This document shows positions 42,578-54,919 of a stretch of DNA of 64,000 nt, in pieces. The notes under the pieces were generated by a model that was not told where the DNA came from, searched no databases, and saw nothing but the letters and a program-made list of their open reading frames with translations. Numbering within the stretch: position 1 is the first letter of the stretch; every line of letters begins with the position of its first letter. Source of the DNA: Riptortus pedestris (taxonomy: Eukaryota; Arthropoda; Insecta; Hemiptera; Alydidae); the NCBI GenBank assembly GCA_019009955.1, contig CM032233.1:89253501-89317500 (forward strand), written 5' to 3'. A program made the position numbers and the translations under genes.

Positions 42578-44718
42578 ACTAGCTAAGGTACCCGGCTTCG
42601 CTCGGGAAATCATTTGAGGCTGAATGATGATAGTATTTTTTTTTTTGAGCAAGGCTTCAATGTTTACTACACTTCCTGTCTGGGCGCATTGTTTTCCCGT
42701 GAGGGTCAGGCAGGCGGCATACAGAAAAAAAAAATTGTAATTCAAGAATAAATGAAAATAAGCCCCTAATCATTGTTTCCCGTGAGCGGCAGGCGGGCGA
42801 CGTATAGATGAGAAATTTTAATTTTGAAGAATAAATAAAAATGTGTTCCTGATCTATCCCTCTCTACTTTTTAACTCACCTTTTTGAATACTTCAAACTA
42901 TAATCGTGGATAGCATTTATTAAAATTAAATATCCTCTATAATGAAACTTATTTCCTGTTAAAACCCAATTCGAGCTCGTATAGTTTAAGCATGGTTTTG
43001 TAATTAGATTATATTCGTAATAGTAGAGCGCAGTGGAAATCATTTCACAGGAAATAAGTTAACTCGATTAACTGTTTAGGCTCCGGCATCTCCATAGTTT
43101 TCCTTAAAATATTGATTCGAAGTATTATTTTAATAATTTATCTACCTGATGGAATTAAATAATAGTATTATCCTAAAAATAATTTCATTTATATTAAAAA
43201 TATAGATGAGGGGAAGAGAACGTAGCCCTCCCTGCAAAATAAGTAGTACTTTAAAACATATCAAATTTAAATGGATATTGTCTTTTTTCATAATAACATT
43301 ACCATTAACGTCTAATTGTTATGATGGTACATATTTATTTCAATAACATCAAGATATTGGAAATAAGATAATATAATAGCAGAACCAATGAGTATGATCC
43401 CATAACTTCCGCTATCACTCTTTGTGCCAATCCAGCATGACTTTGTTTAAATAATACATTAGACAAATTAAATAACGGAAAAGCTCTTATAGTTTACATT
43501 TCTATTGGAAATAAATAGCAATGTTATTTACTAGGAAAAATAAATAAATGAGAAGGGGACGACGGAGATATATAACCTCACTAATCCGAATCATATATAG
43601 AGTTATCATATGTGACTAAAACAAAATCTTTTGTCATAATATTCATTAATTAAAACACTTAAATAAGCACTAATAAAATTAATGACTCCCGCTATAGTTT
43701 TAGCGTATATCCCGTGTTTACTTCATTTTGCGAACATAGTGAATGCAACAAAAGTTACACTAAATAATAAAATAAACAACTTTTATGTGCATGTTTGCCG
43801 AAAATCTAATAGGAAACGAAATATCATAATTTTTCATTTCAGGTCTCCCTCATAACCCCAACTCCCGTCCGGACGTAAAAATTTTAATATAGCTTATAAT
43901 CATGGAAGAATTAATGCTAATTCACATACCGAGTCTTGTTAATTGTTAATTTCGGTTCAATAGAGCACAACAAAATTGTTGGCTCCCGCTTTAGTATTTA
44001 GTGTAAATCTCGTTGATACTTTGTTATACGACAAAAGTGAATATAACAAATCTTACATTAAATAACCAAATAAACAACTTTTGTCATGTGCATATTTGCA
44101 GAAAAACCAGTAGAAAACGAAATACTGCTATTTTTAATTTAAGGCCTCCCTTACAACCCCCACTCCTGCCCATCCCTAGAATTGTTGGTATAGCTTATGA
44201 TAATTAAGGCGTCAGTGCTAATACACATACCGAGATTTACTTAGTTCGGTTGAGTCTTTTGTGCCAAATAATATTGTTGACTCCCGCTATAGTCATTAGC
44301 GTATAACTCATTTAAACTTCGGAATACGATGAAAGTGTTTATGACAAAAGTTACTCTAAATAACAAAATAAACAACTTTTGTTATGTGCATATTGCCAAA
44401 AAACCAATAGAAAACGAAATATCGCGACTTTTAATTTCAGGCCTCCCTTATAACCCCCACTCCTGTTCGTCTCAGAGAAAATTAATATAGCCTAAAGTCT
44501 AAGTTGGGTTAGTAGTAATATACATACCAAGTTTCATAAAATTCGGTTCAGCCGTTTATGCGTGAAAAGGTAACAAACAAACAAACAAACAAATAAACAA
44601 ACAAACACACACCAAAGAAACAAAATGCAGTTATGGTGTCTATGACATGTGAAACGAAAAGTTATCGTGAAATTTCGAGAAAAAAATCAATGTACAGACA
44701 GAGGTTACAATTTTATAT
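42578..44718 (-). mobile_element. Family A copy, reverse, long form
   Basis: ACTAGCTAAGGTACCCGG, hairpin CCCGGCTTCGCTCGGG, a long-form interior to about 43700, then three units and the standard 5' end. At 2.1 kb it is the longest uninterrupted copy. Confidence 0.87.
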
Positions 44719-44722
44719 ATAT

Positions 44723-46293
44723 ACTAGCTGAGATACCCGGCTTCGCTCGGGAATTCATTTGGGGCTGAATGTTGGTGGTATATTTTTGGCAAAGCTTTAC
44801 TTTGCACAATATTATGACATTTACCCGTCCCAGTGTTTAGGGTTAATACCCGTCGTTTATGTGGATTTGTTAATAATAAAATTATTTTTTTATGCAAGAC
44901 TTCACTGTTCTGCATATTGCCCGTTCCCTGTGCATTATGCATAGATTTGAATTATTAATGAGAAAATATTGACATACATATGAATAAATTTTTTCATTTG
45001 AGGTACCTGGTAGTTCATATTGAAAAGAAGTGTTGAGAAAATTTCTCTAAATAACAAATTAAACAACTTTTGTTATTTGCATATTTGCCGAATCCCCAAT
45101 AGGAAATCACTATTTTAATTTCAGGCCTCCTTTACAAATCCCACTCCTGCCCGTCCCTAGAAATAGTATGGCTTATTATAAGGAAGGCGTTAGTGCTAAT
45201 TCAAATACCGAGTTTGGTTTAGTTAGGTTGAGTCTTTTGTGCCAAATAAAATTGTGGACTCCTGCTATAGGTTTTAGCGTATAACTCATTTATACTTCCG
45301 TATACGGCAAAAGTGCATATAACAAACGTTACTCTAAATAACAAATCGAATAACTTTTGTTATGTGCATATTTGTTGAAAAAGCAATAGGAAACGAAATA
45401 TCACTATTTTTAATTTCAGGCCTTCCATATAACCCCTACTCCTGCCCGTCCCTAGAAATGTTAGTATGGCTTATTATAAGGAAGGCGTTAGTACTAATTC
45501 AAATACCGAGTTTGGTTTAGTTCGGTTGAGTCTTTTGTGCCAAATAAAATTGTGGACTCCCTCTATAGTTTTTAGAGTATAACTCATTTATACTTCCATA
45601 TACGGCAAAAGTGAATATAACAAAAGTTACTCTAAATTACACAATAAACAACTTCGGTTATGTTCATATATGCCAAAAAACCAATAAGAAACGAAATATC
45701 GCTATTTTTAATTTCTGGCTTCCCTTATAACCCCCACTCCTGCCAGTCCCTAGAAATGTTGGCATGGCTTGTTATAATGAAAGCGTTAGTGCTAATACAC
45801 ATACCGAGTTTTATTTAGTTTGGTTGATTCTTTTGTGCCATATAAAATAGTTCACTTCCTCTATAGGTTTTAGCGTATATCTCGTTTATAACTCGGTATA
45901 CGACGAAAGTGTATATAACAAAAGTTACTCTAAATAACAAAATAAACAACTCTTGTTATGTGCATATTTGCCGAAAAACCAATAGGAATCGAAATATCGC
46001 TATTTTTAATTTCTGGCTTCCCTTATAACCCCCACTCCTGTTCGTCTCAGAGGATATGAATATAGCCTAAAGTCTAAGTTGGGTTAGTAGTAATATACAT
46101 ACCAAGGTTCATAGATTCGGTTCAGCCGTTTATGCGTGAAAAGGTAACAAACAAACAAACAAAAAAACAAATAAACAAATAAACAAACAAACAGACACCA
46201 AAGAAACAAAATGCAGTTATGGTGTCTATGACATGTGAAACGAAAAGTTATCGTGAAATTTCGTAAAAAAATCAATGTACAGACAGAGGTTAC

Positions 46294-46302
<9 letters not shown>
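44723..46302 (-). mobile_element. Family A copy, reverse, complete
   Basis: From ACTAGCTGAGATACCCGG to GAGGTTACAATTTTATA, with four ~300-bp units (GGAAACGAAATATC recurs). Confidence 0.88.

Positions 46303-46341
<39 letters not shown>
46303..46341. repeat. (TA)n tract
   Basis: TA run between two family A copies. Confidence 0.95.
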
Positions 46342-46343
<2 letters not shown>

Positions 46344-48108
46344 TATCTCAGATACCCGGCTTCGCTCGGGAATTCATTTGAGGCTGAATGGTGATACTAT
46401 TTTTTTGGCAAGGCTTTAGTTTGCACAATATTTTCACCTTTACCCGTCCCACTATTTAGGATTAACACCCGTTGTTGGCATTTGTTAATAATAAAATTAA
46501 TTTTTTATGTAAGTCTTCACTGTCCTCCAAATTGTCATATTTCCCGTCTCCTGTTCATTATGCATAGATCTCAGTTATTAAGCACAAAATTGTGGTGAAA
46601 CGAAATATCACCATTATTAATTTCAGGCCTCCCTTATAACCCCCACTCCTGCCCGTCCCTAGAAATGTTAGTATGGCTTATTATAAGGAAAGAGTTAGTG
46701 CTAATACACATACCGAGTTTTATTTATTTTGGCTGGGTCTTTTGTCCCAAATAAAATTGTTCACTTCCGCTATAGGTTTTAGCGTATATCTCGTTTATAA
46801 TTACGGTATACGAAAAAAAGTGTGTAAAACAACTGAGGAAAGAAAGAGGGAGTGAGAAAGGTTCTAGATTACAGGAAGGTCTCCCCACCCGTCCCTGACG
46901 CTCCAGGTTAACCAACAGAACATGACTAACGGCTAACTCTCAATTCCGCTAACATTACCTTATATTCAGATTCTATTTTCAATTCTAATTATGTATGTTT
47001 AAATACTTTCGTTTTTTGTGAATTAAATGATGTTTTAAACACATTAAAGGATGAAATTACTGACTTCCGATTAATTAATGTTCCAGTGAAAGACAGAGGA
47101 AAGGGGGGGGGGGAGTAATATACTTTGCTCCTCATGAAACAGCTACTTGTTTTTAAAATGCTTCATACAATTGAAATGTTCTTGTTTATCGTCATGTTCA
47201 TAATTGCCGAAAAACCAATAGGAAACGAAATACCGCTATTATTAATTTCAGGCATTCCTTATAACGCCCACTCCTGCCCGTGCCTAGAAATGTTGATATG
47301 GTTTGTTATAATGAAAGCGTTAGTGCTAATACACATACCGAGTTTTATTTATTTCGGTTGGGTCTATTGTCCCAAATAAAATTGTTCACTTCCGCTATAG
47401 ATTTTAGCGTATATCTCGTTTATTATTCGGTATACGAAAAAAGTGTATATAACAAATGTTACTCTAAATAACAAAGTAAACAACTTTTGTTATGTTCATA
47501 TTTACCGAAAAACCAATAGGAAACGAAATATCGCTATTTTTAATTTCTGGCTTCCCTTATAACCCCCACTCCTGCACGTCCCTATAAATGTTGGTATGGC
47601 TTGTTATAATGAAAGCGTTAGTGCTAATAGATATACCGAGTTTTATTTAGTTTGGTTGATTCTTTTGTGCCATATAAAATAGTTCACTTCCTCTATAGGT
47701 TTTAGCGTATATCTCGTTTATACTTCGGTATACGGCGAAAGTATATATAACAAAAGTTACTTTAAATAACAAAATAAACAACTTTTGTTATATGCATATT
47801 TGCCGAAAAACCAATAGGGAACGAAATATCGCTATTTTTAATTTCAGGCCTCCCTTATAACCCCCACTCCTGTTAATCTTAGAGAATAATAATATAGCCT
47901 AAAGTCTAAGTTGGGCTAGTAGTAATATACATACCAAGTTTCAAAAAATTCGGTTCAGCCGTTTATGCGTGAAAAGGTAACAAACAAACAAACATACACG
48001 AAAGAAACAAAATGCAGTTTTGGTGTCTATGACATGTGTAAGGAAAAGTTATCGTGAAATTTAGCGAAAAAAATCAATGTACAGACAGAGGTTACAATTT
48101 TATATATA
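46342..48108 (-). mobile_element. Family A copy, reverse, carrying deleted insert C
   Basis: ACTATCTCAGATACCCGG to GAGGTTACAATTTTATA. The unit sequence breaks at about 46830 for insert C and resumes at about 47196 (TTCATAATTGCCGAAAAACC). Confidence 0.87.
46830..47195. mobile_element. Insert C, internally deleted copy
   Basis: CTGAGGAAAGAAAGAGGGAG at the left, GACGCTCCAGGTTAACCA, a G12 run and TACTTTGCTCCTCATGAAAC. It matches both ends of 54920-56360 but lacks about 1.1 kb of its middle. It lies at the same point of the family A unit as the full copy. Confidence 0.75.
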
Positions 48109-48109
48109 T

Positions 48110-48131
48110 ACTAGCTGGTATCTGAGCTAGT
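48110..48131. repeat. 22-bp joined family A termini, orientation 2
   Basis: ACTAGCT + GGTATCTG + AGCTAGT, the exact reverse complement of 38343-38364, again within TA tracts. Confidence 0.85.
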
Positions 48132-48144
48132 ATATATATATATA

Positions 48145-48189
<45 letters not shown>
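48132..48189. repeat. (TA)n tract
   Basis: TA run with one TATCTATA interruption. Confidence 0.95.
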
Positions 48190-48191
<2 letters not shown>

Positions 48192-49235
48192 TAGCTAAGG
48201 TACCCGGCTTCGCCCGGGAATTCATTTGAACCGGAATGATGATGGTATTCTTTCGGCAAGACTTTACTTGGCAAAATATTTTGAAATTTCCCCGTTTCAG
48301 TGTTTAGGGTTAGTACCCGTGGTTGGTTTGGAATAGAAAATGAAATATCACGAATTTTTATTTCAGGACTCCCTTATAACCCCCACTCCCGTTATAACAT
48401 AAACATTTTAATATAGCTTATAACCATGTAAGAATTAATGCTAATTTATATATTCTGAGTTTTGTAGGAATCAGTTCAACCGTTAGTGCCCAATAAAATA
48501 GTTGACTCCCGCTTTAGCTTTTAGTGTATATCTCGTTTATAATTTGTTATACAACAAAAGTGAACATATCAAAAGTTTCTCTAAATAACAAAATAAACAA
48601 CTTTTGTTATGTGCATATTTGCCGAAACCCCAATAGGAAACGAAATATCACTTTTTTTAATTTCAGGCCTCCCTTATAGCCCCCACTCCTGCCCTTCCCT
48701 AGAAATGTTTGTATAGCTTATTATAAGGAAGGAGTTAGTGCTAATACACATACCGAGTTTTATTTAGTTCAGTTGAGTCTTTGTGCCAAATAAAATTGTT
48801 GACTCCCGCTATAATTTTTAGCGTATAACGCCTTTATAGTTCGGTATACGAAAAAAGTGTATATAACAAAAGTTACTTTAAATAACAAAATAAACAACTT
48901 TTGTTATATGCATATTTGCCGAAAAACCAATAGGGAACGAAATATCGCTATTTTTAATTTCAGGTCTCCCTTATAACCCCCACTCCTGTTCGTCTCAGAG
49001 AATATTAATATAGCCTAAAGTCTAAGTTGGATTAGTAGTAATATACATACTAATTTTCATAAAATTCGGTTCAGCCGTTTATGCGTGAAAAGGTAACAAA
49101 CAAACAAACAAACAAACAAATAAACAAACAAACAGACACCAAAGAAACAAAATGCAGTTATGGTGTCTATGACATGTGAAACGAAAAGTTATCGTGAAAT
49201 TTCGCGAAAAAAATCAATGTACAGACAGAGGTTAC

Positions 49236-49245
<10 letters not shown>
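48190..49245 (-). mobile_element. Family A copy, reverse
   Basis: ACTAGCTAAGGTACCCGG with an intact hairpin, shortened 3' domain, three units, 5' end GAGGTTACAATTTTATA. Confidence 0.87.

Positions 49246-49288
<43 letters not shown>
49246..49288. repeat. (TA)n tract
   Basis: TA run between family A copies. Confidence 0.95.
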
Positions 49289-49290
<2 letters not shown>

Positions 49291-49858
49291 TAGCTCAAAT
49301 ACCCGGCTTCCCTCGGGAATTGATTTTAGGCTGAATGGTGATGGTATTTTTCTGGCAAGGCTTTATTTTGTACATTATTTTGACATTTACCCGTCCCAGT
49401 GTTTAGGATTTATACCCGTTATTGGTGTGGATTTATTAATAATAAAATTAATTTTTTATGTAAGAATTCACTGTCCTCCATATTGTTCTATTTCCTGTCT
49501 CCTGTGCATTATGCAAATATTTCAGTTATTAAGGACAAAATATTTACATAGATTTGAATTTATTTTTCCAGGTGAGGTACTTGGTAGTTCAAGTTAGAAA
49601 GAATTGTATAAAACAAAAACTACTCTAAATAACAAAATAAACAACTTTTGTTATGTGCACGTTCGTCGAAAAACAAATAGACAAAGAAATATTGTGAATT
49701 TATATTTCAGGCCTCCCTTATAACCCCCACTCCTGTTCTAACTTAAAAACTTTAATATAGCTTATAATCATGGAAGAATTAATGCTGATTGACATACCGA
49801 GTTTTGTTAAGTTAGGTTCAATCGTTAGTGCCCAAAAAAATAGTTGACTCCCACTTTA
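49289..49858 (-). mobile_element. Family A 3' half, reverse, cut by family B
   Basis: ACTAGCTCAAATACCCGG to TTGACTCCCACTTTAGT, where the family B terminus begins. Confidence 0.85.
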
Positions 49859-49988
49859 GTTTTAGCAGATTTCCCTTAAGGGAAATCCGCTATTGAGGTT
49901 GTACTCATGACGGAATTTTCGATATTTTTCTTCAAATGTCCATCGATCCTACCCAGGAGATGACGAAAATGAGGTCCGTTCAAAACTG
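49859..49988 (-). mobile_element. Family B 3' end, reverse
   Basis: TTTAGCAGATTTCCCTTAAG through CGATCCTACCCAGGAGATGA and GGTCCGTTCAAAACTG to a TA tract. Only the ~130-bp terminal block is present, as at 30133-30240. Confidence 0.85.
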
Positions 49989-50005
49989 TATATATATATA
50001 TATAT

Positions 50006-50402
50006 ACTAGCTCAGATACCCGGCTTCGCCCGGGAATTCGTTTGAGGCTGAATGGTGATGATATTTTTTTGGCAAGGCTTGACTTTGCTCAATATTTTGA
50101 CATTTACCCGTCCCAGTGTTATACGGGTTAATACCCGTCGTTTCTGTGTATTTGTTAATAATAAAATTAATTTTTTATGTAAGACTTCACTGTCTTCCAT
50201 ATTGCCATATTTCCCGTTTCTTGTGCATTGTGCATAGATTTGAATTATTAAGGACAAAATATTAACATACATTAAAATTAATTTTTCCAGGTGAGGTACC
50301 TGGTAGTTCATATTGAAAAGAATTGTTGAGCAAATTTCTCTAAAAGTTATCGTGAAATGTCGCGAAAAAAATCAATGTACAGACAGAGGTTACAATTTTA
50401 TA
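50006..50402 (-). mobile_element. Family A, short deleted copy, reverse
   Basis: ACTAGCTCAGATACCCGG, 3' domain to TTGAGCAAATTTCTCTAAA, then directly AGTTATCGTGAAATG and the 5' end. All ~300-bp units are deleted, leaving about 400 bp with both termini: a minimal derivative. Confidence 0.87.
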
Positions 50403-50424
50403 TATCTATCTATCTATATATATA

Positions 50425-51768
50425 TAAAATTGTAACCTCTGTCTGTACATTGACTTTTTTCGCGAAATTTCACGATAACTTTTCGTTTCACATGTCATAG
50501 ACACCATAACTGCATTTTGTTTCTTTCGTGTATGTTTGTTTGTTTGTTTGTTTGTTTGTTACCTTTTCACGCATAAACGGCTGAACCGAATTTTTTGAAA
50601 CTTGGTATGTATATTACTACTAACCCAACTTAGACTTTAGGCTATATTAAAATTCTCTGAGGTAAACAGGAGTGGGGGTTATAAGGGAGGCCTGAAATTA
50701 AAAATAGCGATATTTCGTTTCCTATTGGTTTTTCGGGAAATATGAATATAACAAACGTTGTTTATTTTGTTATTTAGAGTAACTTTTGTTTATATACATT
50801 TCTTTCGATACCGATTTATAAACGAGATACATACGCTAAAACCTATAGCGGAAGTGAACAGTTTAATTTGACACAAAAGACTCAACCAAACTAAATAACA
50901 ACTCGGTATGCGTATTAGCACTAATGCCTCCATTATAATAAGCCGTGCCAACATTTCTAGGGATGGGCAGGAGTGGCGGTTATAAGGGAGACCTGAAATT
51001 CAAAATAGCGATATTTCGTTTCCTACTTTGGGTTTTCGGCAAATTGTACATAACAAAAGTTATTTATTTTATTATTTAGAGTAACTTTTGTTATATACAC
51101 TTTTTTTCGTATACCGAATTATAAAACGAGATATATAAACTAAAACCTATAGCGGAAGTGAACAATTTTATTTGAGACAATAGACCCAACCGAAATAAAT
51201 AAAACTCGGTATATGTATTAGGCACTACACGTTTTCACTATAACAAGCTATACCAACATTTTCTAAGGGAACGGCAGGAGTGGTGGTATATAAGGGAGGC
51301 CTGAAATTAAAAATAGTGATATTTCGTTTCATATTGCATTTTCGGCAATTATGCACATAACAAAAAGTTGTTTATTTTGTTATTTAGAGTAACTTTTGTT
51401 ATATACACGTTTTCGTATAACCGAATTATAAACGAGATATACGCTAAAAAACCTATAGCGGAAGTGAAGTATATGGGTGGTCTGAAATTAAAAATTGTGA
51501 TATTTCGTTTTCCTATTGGGGTTTCCGGAAAATAAGCACTTAACAAAAGTTGTTTATTTTGTTATTTAGAGAAACATTTATTATATACTCTATCGTCGTA
51601 TAATGAAGTATAAAACGAGATATTATAACTCTTAAAACTAGAGCGGGAGCCTATAATTTTGTTGGGGCACTAAAACGATTGAACGGAACTTAAAAAAAAA
51701 TCTCGGTATGTGAATTATCATTAATTCTTCTAAGATTATAAGCTATATTAAAAATTTTTAGGTTCAAA
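50425..51768 (+). mobile_element. Family A copy, forward, truncated at C-rich tract
   Basis: AAAATTGTAACCTCTGTCTG and four units. The copy stops at TTTTTAGGTTCAAA, where other copies continue CGGGAGTGGGGGTTATAAG. Confidence 0.85.
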
Positions 51769-52130
51769 CCCCCCCCCCACCCCCCCCCCCCCCCACCCCC
51801 CCCCCCCCCCACCCCCCCCCCCCCCCACCCCCCCCCCCCCCCACCCCCCCCCCCCCCCACCCCCCCCCCCCCCCACCCCCCCCCCCCCCCACCCCCCCCC
51901 CCCCCCACCCCCCCCCCCCCCCACCCCCCCCCCCCCCCACCCCCCCCCCCCCCCACCCCCCCCCCCCCCCACCCCCCCCCCCCCCCACCCCCCCCCCCCC
52001 CCACCCCCCCCCCCCCCCACCCCCCCCCCCCCCCACCCCCCCCCCCCCCCACCCCCCCCCCCCCCCACCCCCCCCCCCCCCCACCCCCCCCCCCCCCCAC
52101 CCCCCCCCCCCCCCACCCCCCCCCCCCCCC

Positions 52131-52162
<32 letters not shown>

Positions 52163-52273
52163 ACCCCCCCCCCCCCCCCGACGCCCACCGCCCCCCCCCC
52201 GGGCCCCCCCCCCCCCCCCCCACCCCACCCCGCCTGCCCCCCCCCCCCCCCCCCCCCCCCCCCACCCCCCCCC
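51769..52273. repeat. C15A minisatellite, 16-bp period
   Basis: An A occurs every 16 bases from 51779 to 52131 (23 in exact register), again at 52163, with only C between. The right end is irregular (GACGCCCACCG, GGGCCCC). The minus strand is a G-run array able in principle to form quadruplexes. The long Gly-rich ORFs read from it are not genes. Confidence 0.95.
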
Positions 52274-52344
52274 AATTTTGTTATTTAAAGAAACTTTTCT
52301 TATTTAAAATATCGTCGTATACCGACGTCTTTCCTGGAATGGAA

Positions 52345-52748
52345 AGTTTTGTTGAAAACAATATTTTGTATTTAACCTAATAATGAGGTGGTTCATGAGA
52401 TATCAGCTTATTATTAATATGTCCCTAGTAGGAGTGGGGGTTTAATGAAAGCGGAACTCATTACAAAAAATACAAATATCTCGGTTAATACTCATTATAC
52501 GGAAAAAATGTATAGAACAATATTTATACTAATTGTAATATGCAATAAGATTGATACTATACAATTTTTCGATCCGACGTATAGTAACGGAGATATTTCG
52601 AATTTTCGAAAACCCTCCATTCTAAACTCCCCCTCCCACTGGTCCGATTTCAGCCGTTAACGAACTTGATCTTTCATTTTACATAAAACGACTAAATTTC
52701 GAGTTTCGTAACGATCAAACAAAAATTGCGACCGCTAGAGCGGTAACA

Positions 52749-52782
<34 letters not shown>

Positions 52783-52785
52783 CGG
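52345..52785 (+). mobile_element. Family B interior, forward fragment
   Basis: Starts TTTTGTTGAAAACAATATTT and contains GATCCGACGTATAGTAACGG and CCGCTAGAGCGGTAAC before (TA)n. The 5' terminus is missing. It forms the left arm of the inverted duplication. Confidence 0.8.
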
Positions 52786-53537
52786 CTTCGCCGGGAATTA
52801 TTTAGGCCTTATTTCCCAGTGTCGATTATCCCCCACTTTTCATTTGAGGCTGGATGGTGATAGTATTATTTTGGCAAGGCTTTACTTTGCACAATATTTT
52901 GACATTTACCCAGTGTTTAGGGCTAATACCCGTCGTTTCTGTGGATTTGTTAATAATTAAATTTGTAAATTCAGGCCTCCCTTATAACCCCCACTCCTGC
53001 CCGTTCCTAGAAATGTTAGTATGGCTTATTATAAGGATGGCGTTAGTGCTAATACACATACCGAGTGTTTTATTTAGTTCGGTTGAGTCTTTTGTGCCAA
53101 ATAAAATATAACGATATACTACTACGACGTCGTATAAATGCGTTATACGCTAAAAATTATAGCCGGAGTCAACAATTTTATTTGGCACAAAAGACTCAAC
53201 CGAACTAAATAAAACACTCGGTATGTGTATTAGCACTAACGCCATCCTTATAATAGAATGGAGGGTTTTCGAAAATTCGAAATATCTCCGTTACTATACG
53301 TCGGATCGAAAAATTGTATAGAATCAATCTTATTGCATATTACAATTAGTATAAATATTGTTCTATACATTTTTTCCGTATAATGAGTATTAACCGAGAT
53401 ATTTGTATTTTTTGTAATGAGTTCCGCTTTCATTAAACCCCCACTCCTACTAGGGACATATTAATAATAAGCTGATATCTCATGAACCACCTCATTATTA
53501 GGTTAAATACAAAATATTGTTTTCAACAAAACTTTAT
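52347..53537. repeat. Inverted duplication (fold-back), arms ~280 and ~80 bp
   Basis: 52347-52627 is the near-perfect reverse complement of 53254-53537, and 53032-53106 of 53174-53254. In the left arm 52628-53031 separates the two blocks. In the right arm they are contiguous. The central spacer is about 53107-53173. Confidence 0.85.
52786..53106 (-). mobile_element. Family A fragments, reverse
   Basis: CCCGGCTTCGCCGGGAATTA, GCAAGGCTTTACTTTGCACA, then a jump to CAGGCCTCCCTTATAACCCC. A deleted copy without 5' end. Confidence 0.8.
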
Positions 53538-54545
53538 TTTACGAGGTACAAACAAATACGTTCTGTTGACCCCCCCCCTCTTTTTTTTCTTGGACTACAA
53601 AAATCTGAGTGATTGAGGTAGAAATTATTTTGATTCATTTCAAATTACTCCACTAACTATAGTAAATAATTTCCAATAAAATTGATATTTTAAATTCAGA
53701 TATATTTCTTTAATTGTTTGTTTTTCCGGTCTATCTATCGATACTGCGCTACAAGGTTGGCTAACCTGTATATTTTCAATCCCGCCGTATTACGTTGTAG
53801 GGACTATTAACTTATATTGTAAAATCACTGAGAGATTTCTCATTGCCGTTTGTAATTATTCACTAATATTCAAGGAAGTGTTACCTGTATGTACGAGTAT
53901 ATTTATCTATTGTAAACCTTCACTGGCTAACCTGCTTGTTCCTTAATCATGTGAAAATCTCTTAACCGTCTGAATCGTATTTTGCCCCCGCACCTTTCTA
54001 TTTTCTTCCCGGATTCCTAAATTTGGAATGGTCGTCATTAAAATTATTCTGGTTTATTATTAATTACAGCACTAGATATAATAAATAGTTATGAATAAAA
54101 TTTATAACTTATATTCAAATATATTTCCGTAATTGCTTTTATTTCCGGTAAAAGCTGGCTAACCTGATTGTTTACAACTCAGACTGTTTGCTATCAGGAA
54201 GGTTCTTACCATTTGAATTGCCCTTTATTTGTTTACTTAATATTCACAGCAGTATTAAGTATTACAAATGATAGATTTTCTGTGGTACTATTTAGTGTTG
54301 GTGTAATAAGTGTTCAGAGCGCTGCTATCATTAAAGGTAAGTCCATCTTTTGTGTTCTTGTTCTTTTTTTGAGATTGAATTGTTTTTAATTTAATCTCGG
54401 AGCCTAACGGGCGAGAGTTACTTTCCCGCCAAAAGCTAGTTCGGCCGTTTCCTTGACTCGCTTGGCTCTCGTGAAATTTCTCTATTGTAAACTTCACGTG
54501 GGAAATCTGCTTAGTTTACGCAGCCCCTGCGTGACGGACTTTTAT
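53254..54545 (-). mobile_element. Family B copy, reverse, longer form
   Basis: Runs from the interior block (TATACGTCGGATCGAAAAAT) to GTGGGAAATCTGC, then GCAGCCCCTGCGTGACGGAC, the family 5' terminus. It holds two similar internal segments (ATATTTCTTTAATTG near 53700 and ATATTTCCGTAATTG near 54120). The 3' terminal block is absent. Confidence 0.75.
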
Positions 54546-54919
54546 TGTTTATCGCGTTTATAGTTTTTATAGGGCAAAAGTGAATATTACAAAAGATACT
54601 TTAACTAACAAAATAAACAACTTTTGTCAGATTCAAATTTGCAGAAAAAACAGTAGAAAACGAAATATTATTATTTTTAAATTCAGGCCTCTCTTACAAC
54701 CCCCACTCCTGCCCGCCCCTAGAAAAGTTGGAGTGGCTTATTTGCAGATTTCCCTTAAGGGAAAACAGCTATTATAATGAAGGCGTTAATGCTAATACAC
54801 ATACCGAGTTTTATTTAGTTCAGTTAACTCTTTTGTGCCGAATAAAATTGCTCACTTCCGCTACAGGTTTTAGCGTATATCTCGTTTATAATTCGTTATA
54901 CGAAAAAAGTGTATATAAC
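54546..54919 (-). mobile_element. Family A unit, reverse, cut by insert C
   Basis: GGGCAAAAGTGAATATTACA, CCTCTCTTACAACCCCCACT, up to GAAAAAAGTGTATATAACA. Confidence 0.82.
54743..54769. repeat. Solo family B palindrome inserted in family A
   Basis: TGCAGATTTCCCTTAAGG continuing to GAAAACAGC, 27 bp, between two copies of TATT (54739-54742, 54770-54773). Other family A copies read GGCTTATTATAATGA without it. Confidence 0.75.

Noticed and set aside
51690..52275. Three overlapping minus-strand ORFs of 154-191 codons, almost all Gly and Trp/Val
   Set aside because: They are translations of the C15A array in three frames, with no other signal.
52445..52660. 71-codon ORF matched by a 61-codon ORF on the other strand at 53248-53433
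   Set aside because: The match is explained by the inverted duplication of family B sequence, which is non-coding in other copies.
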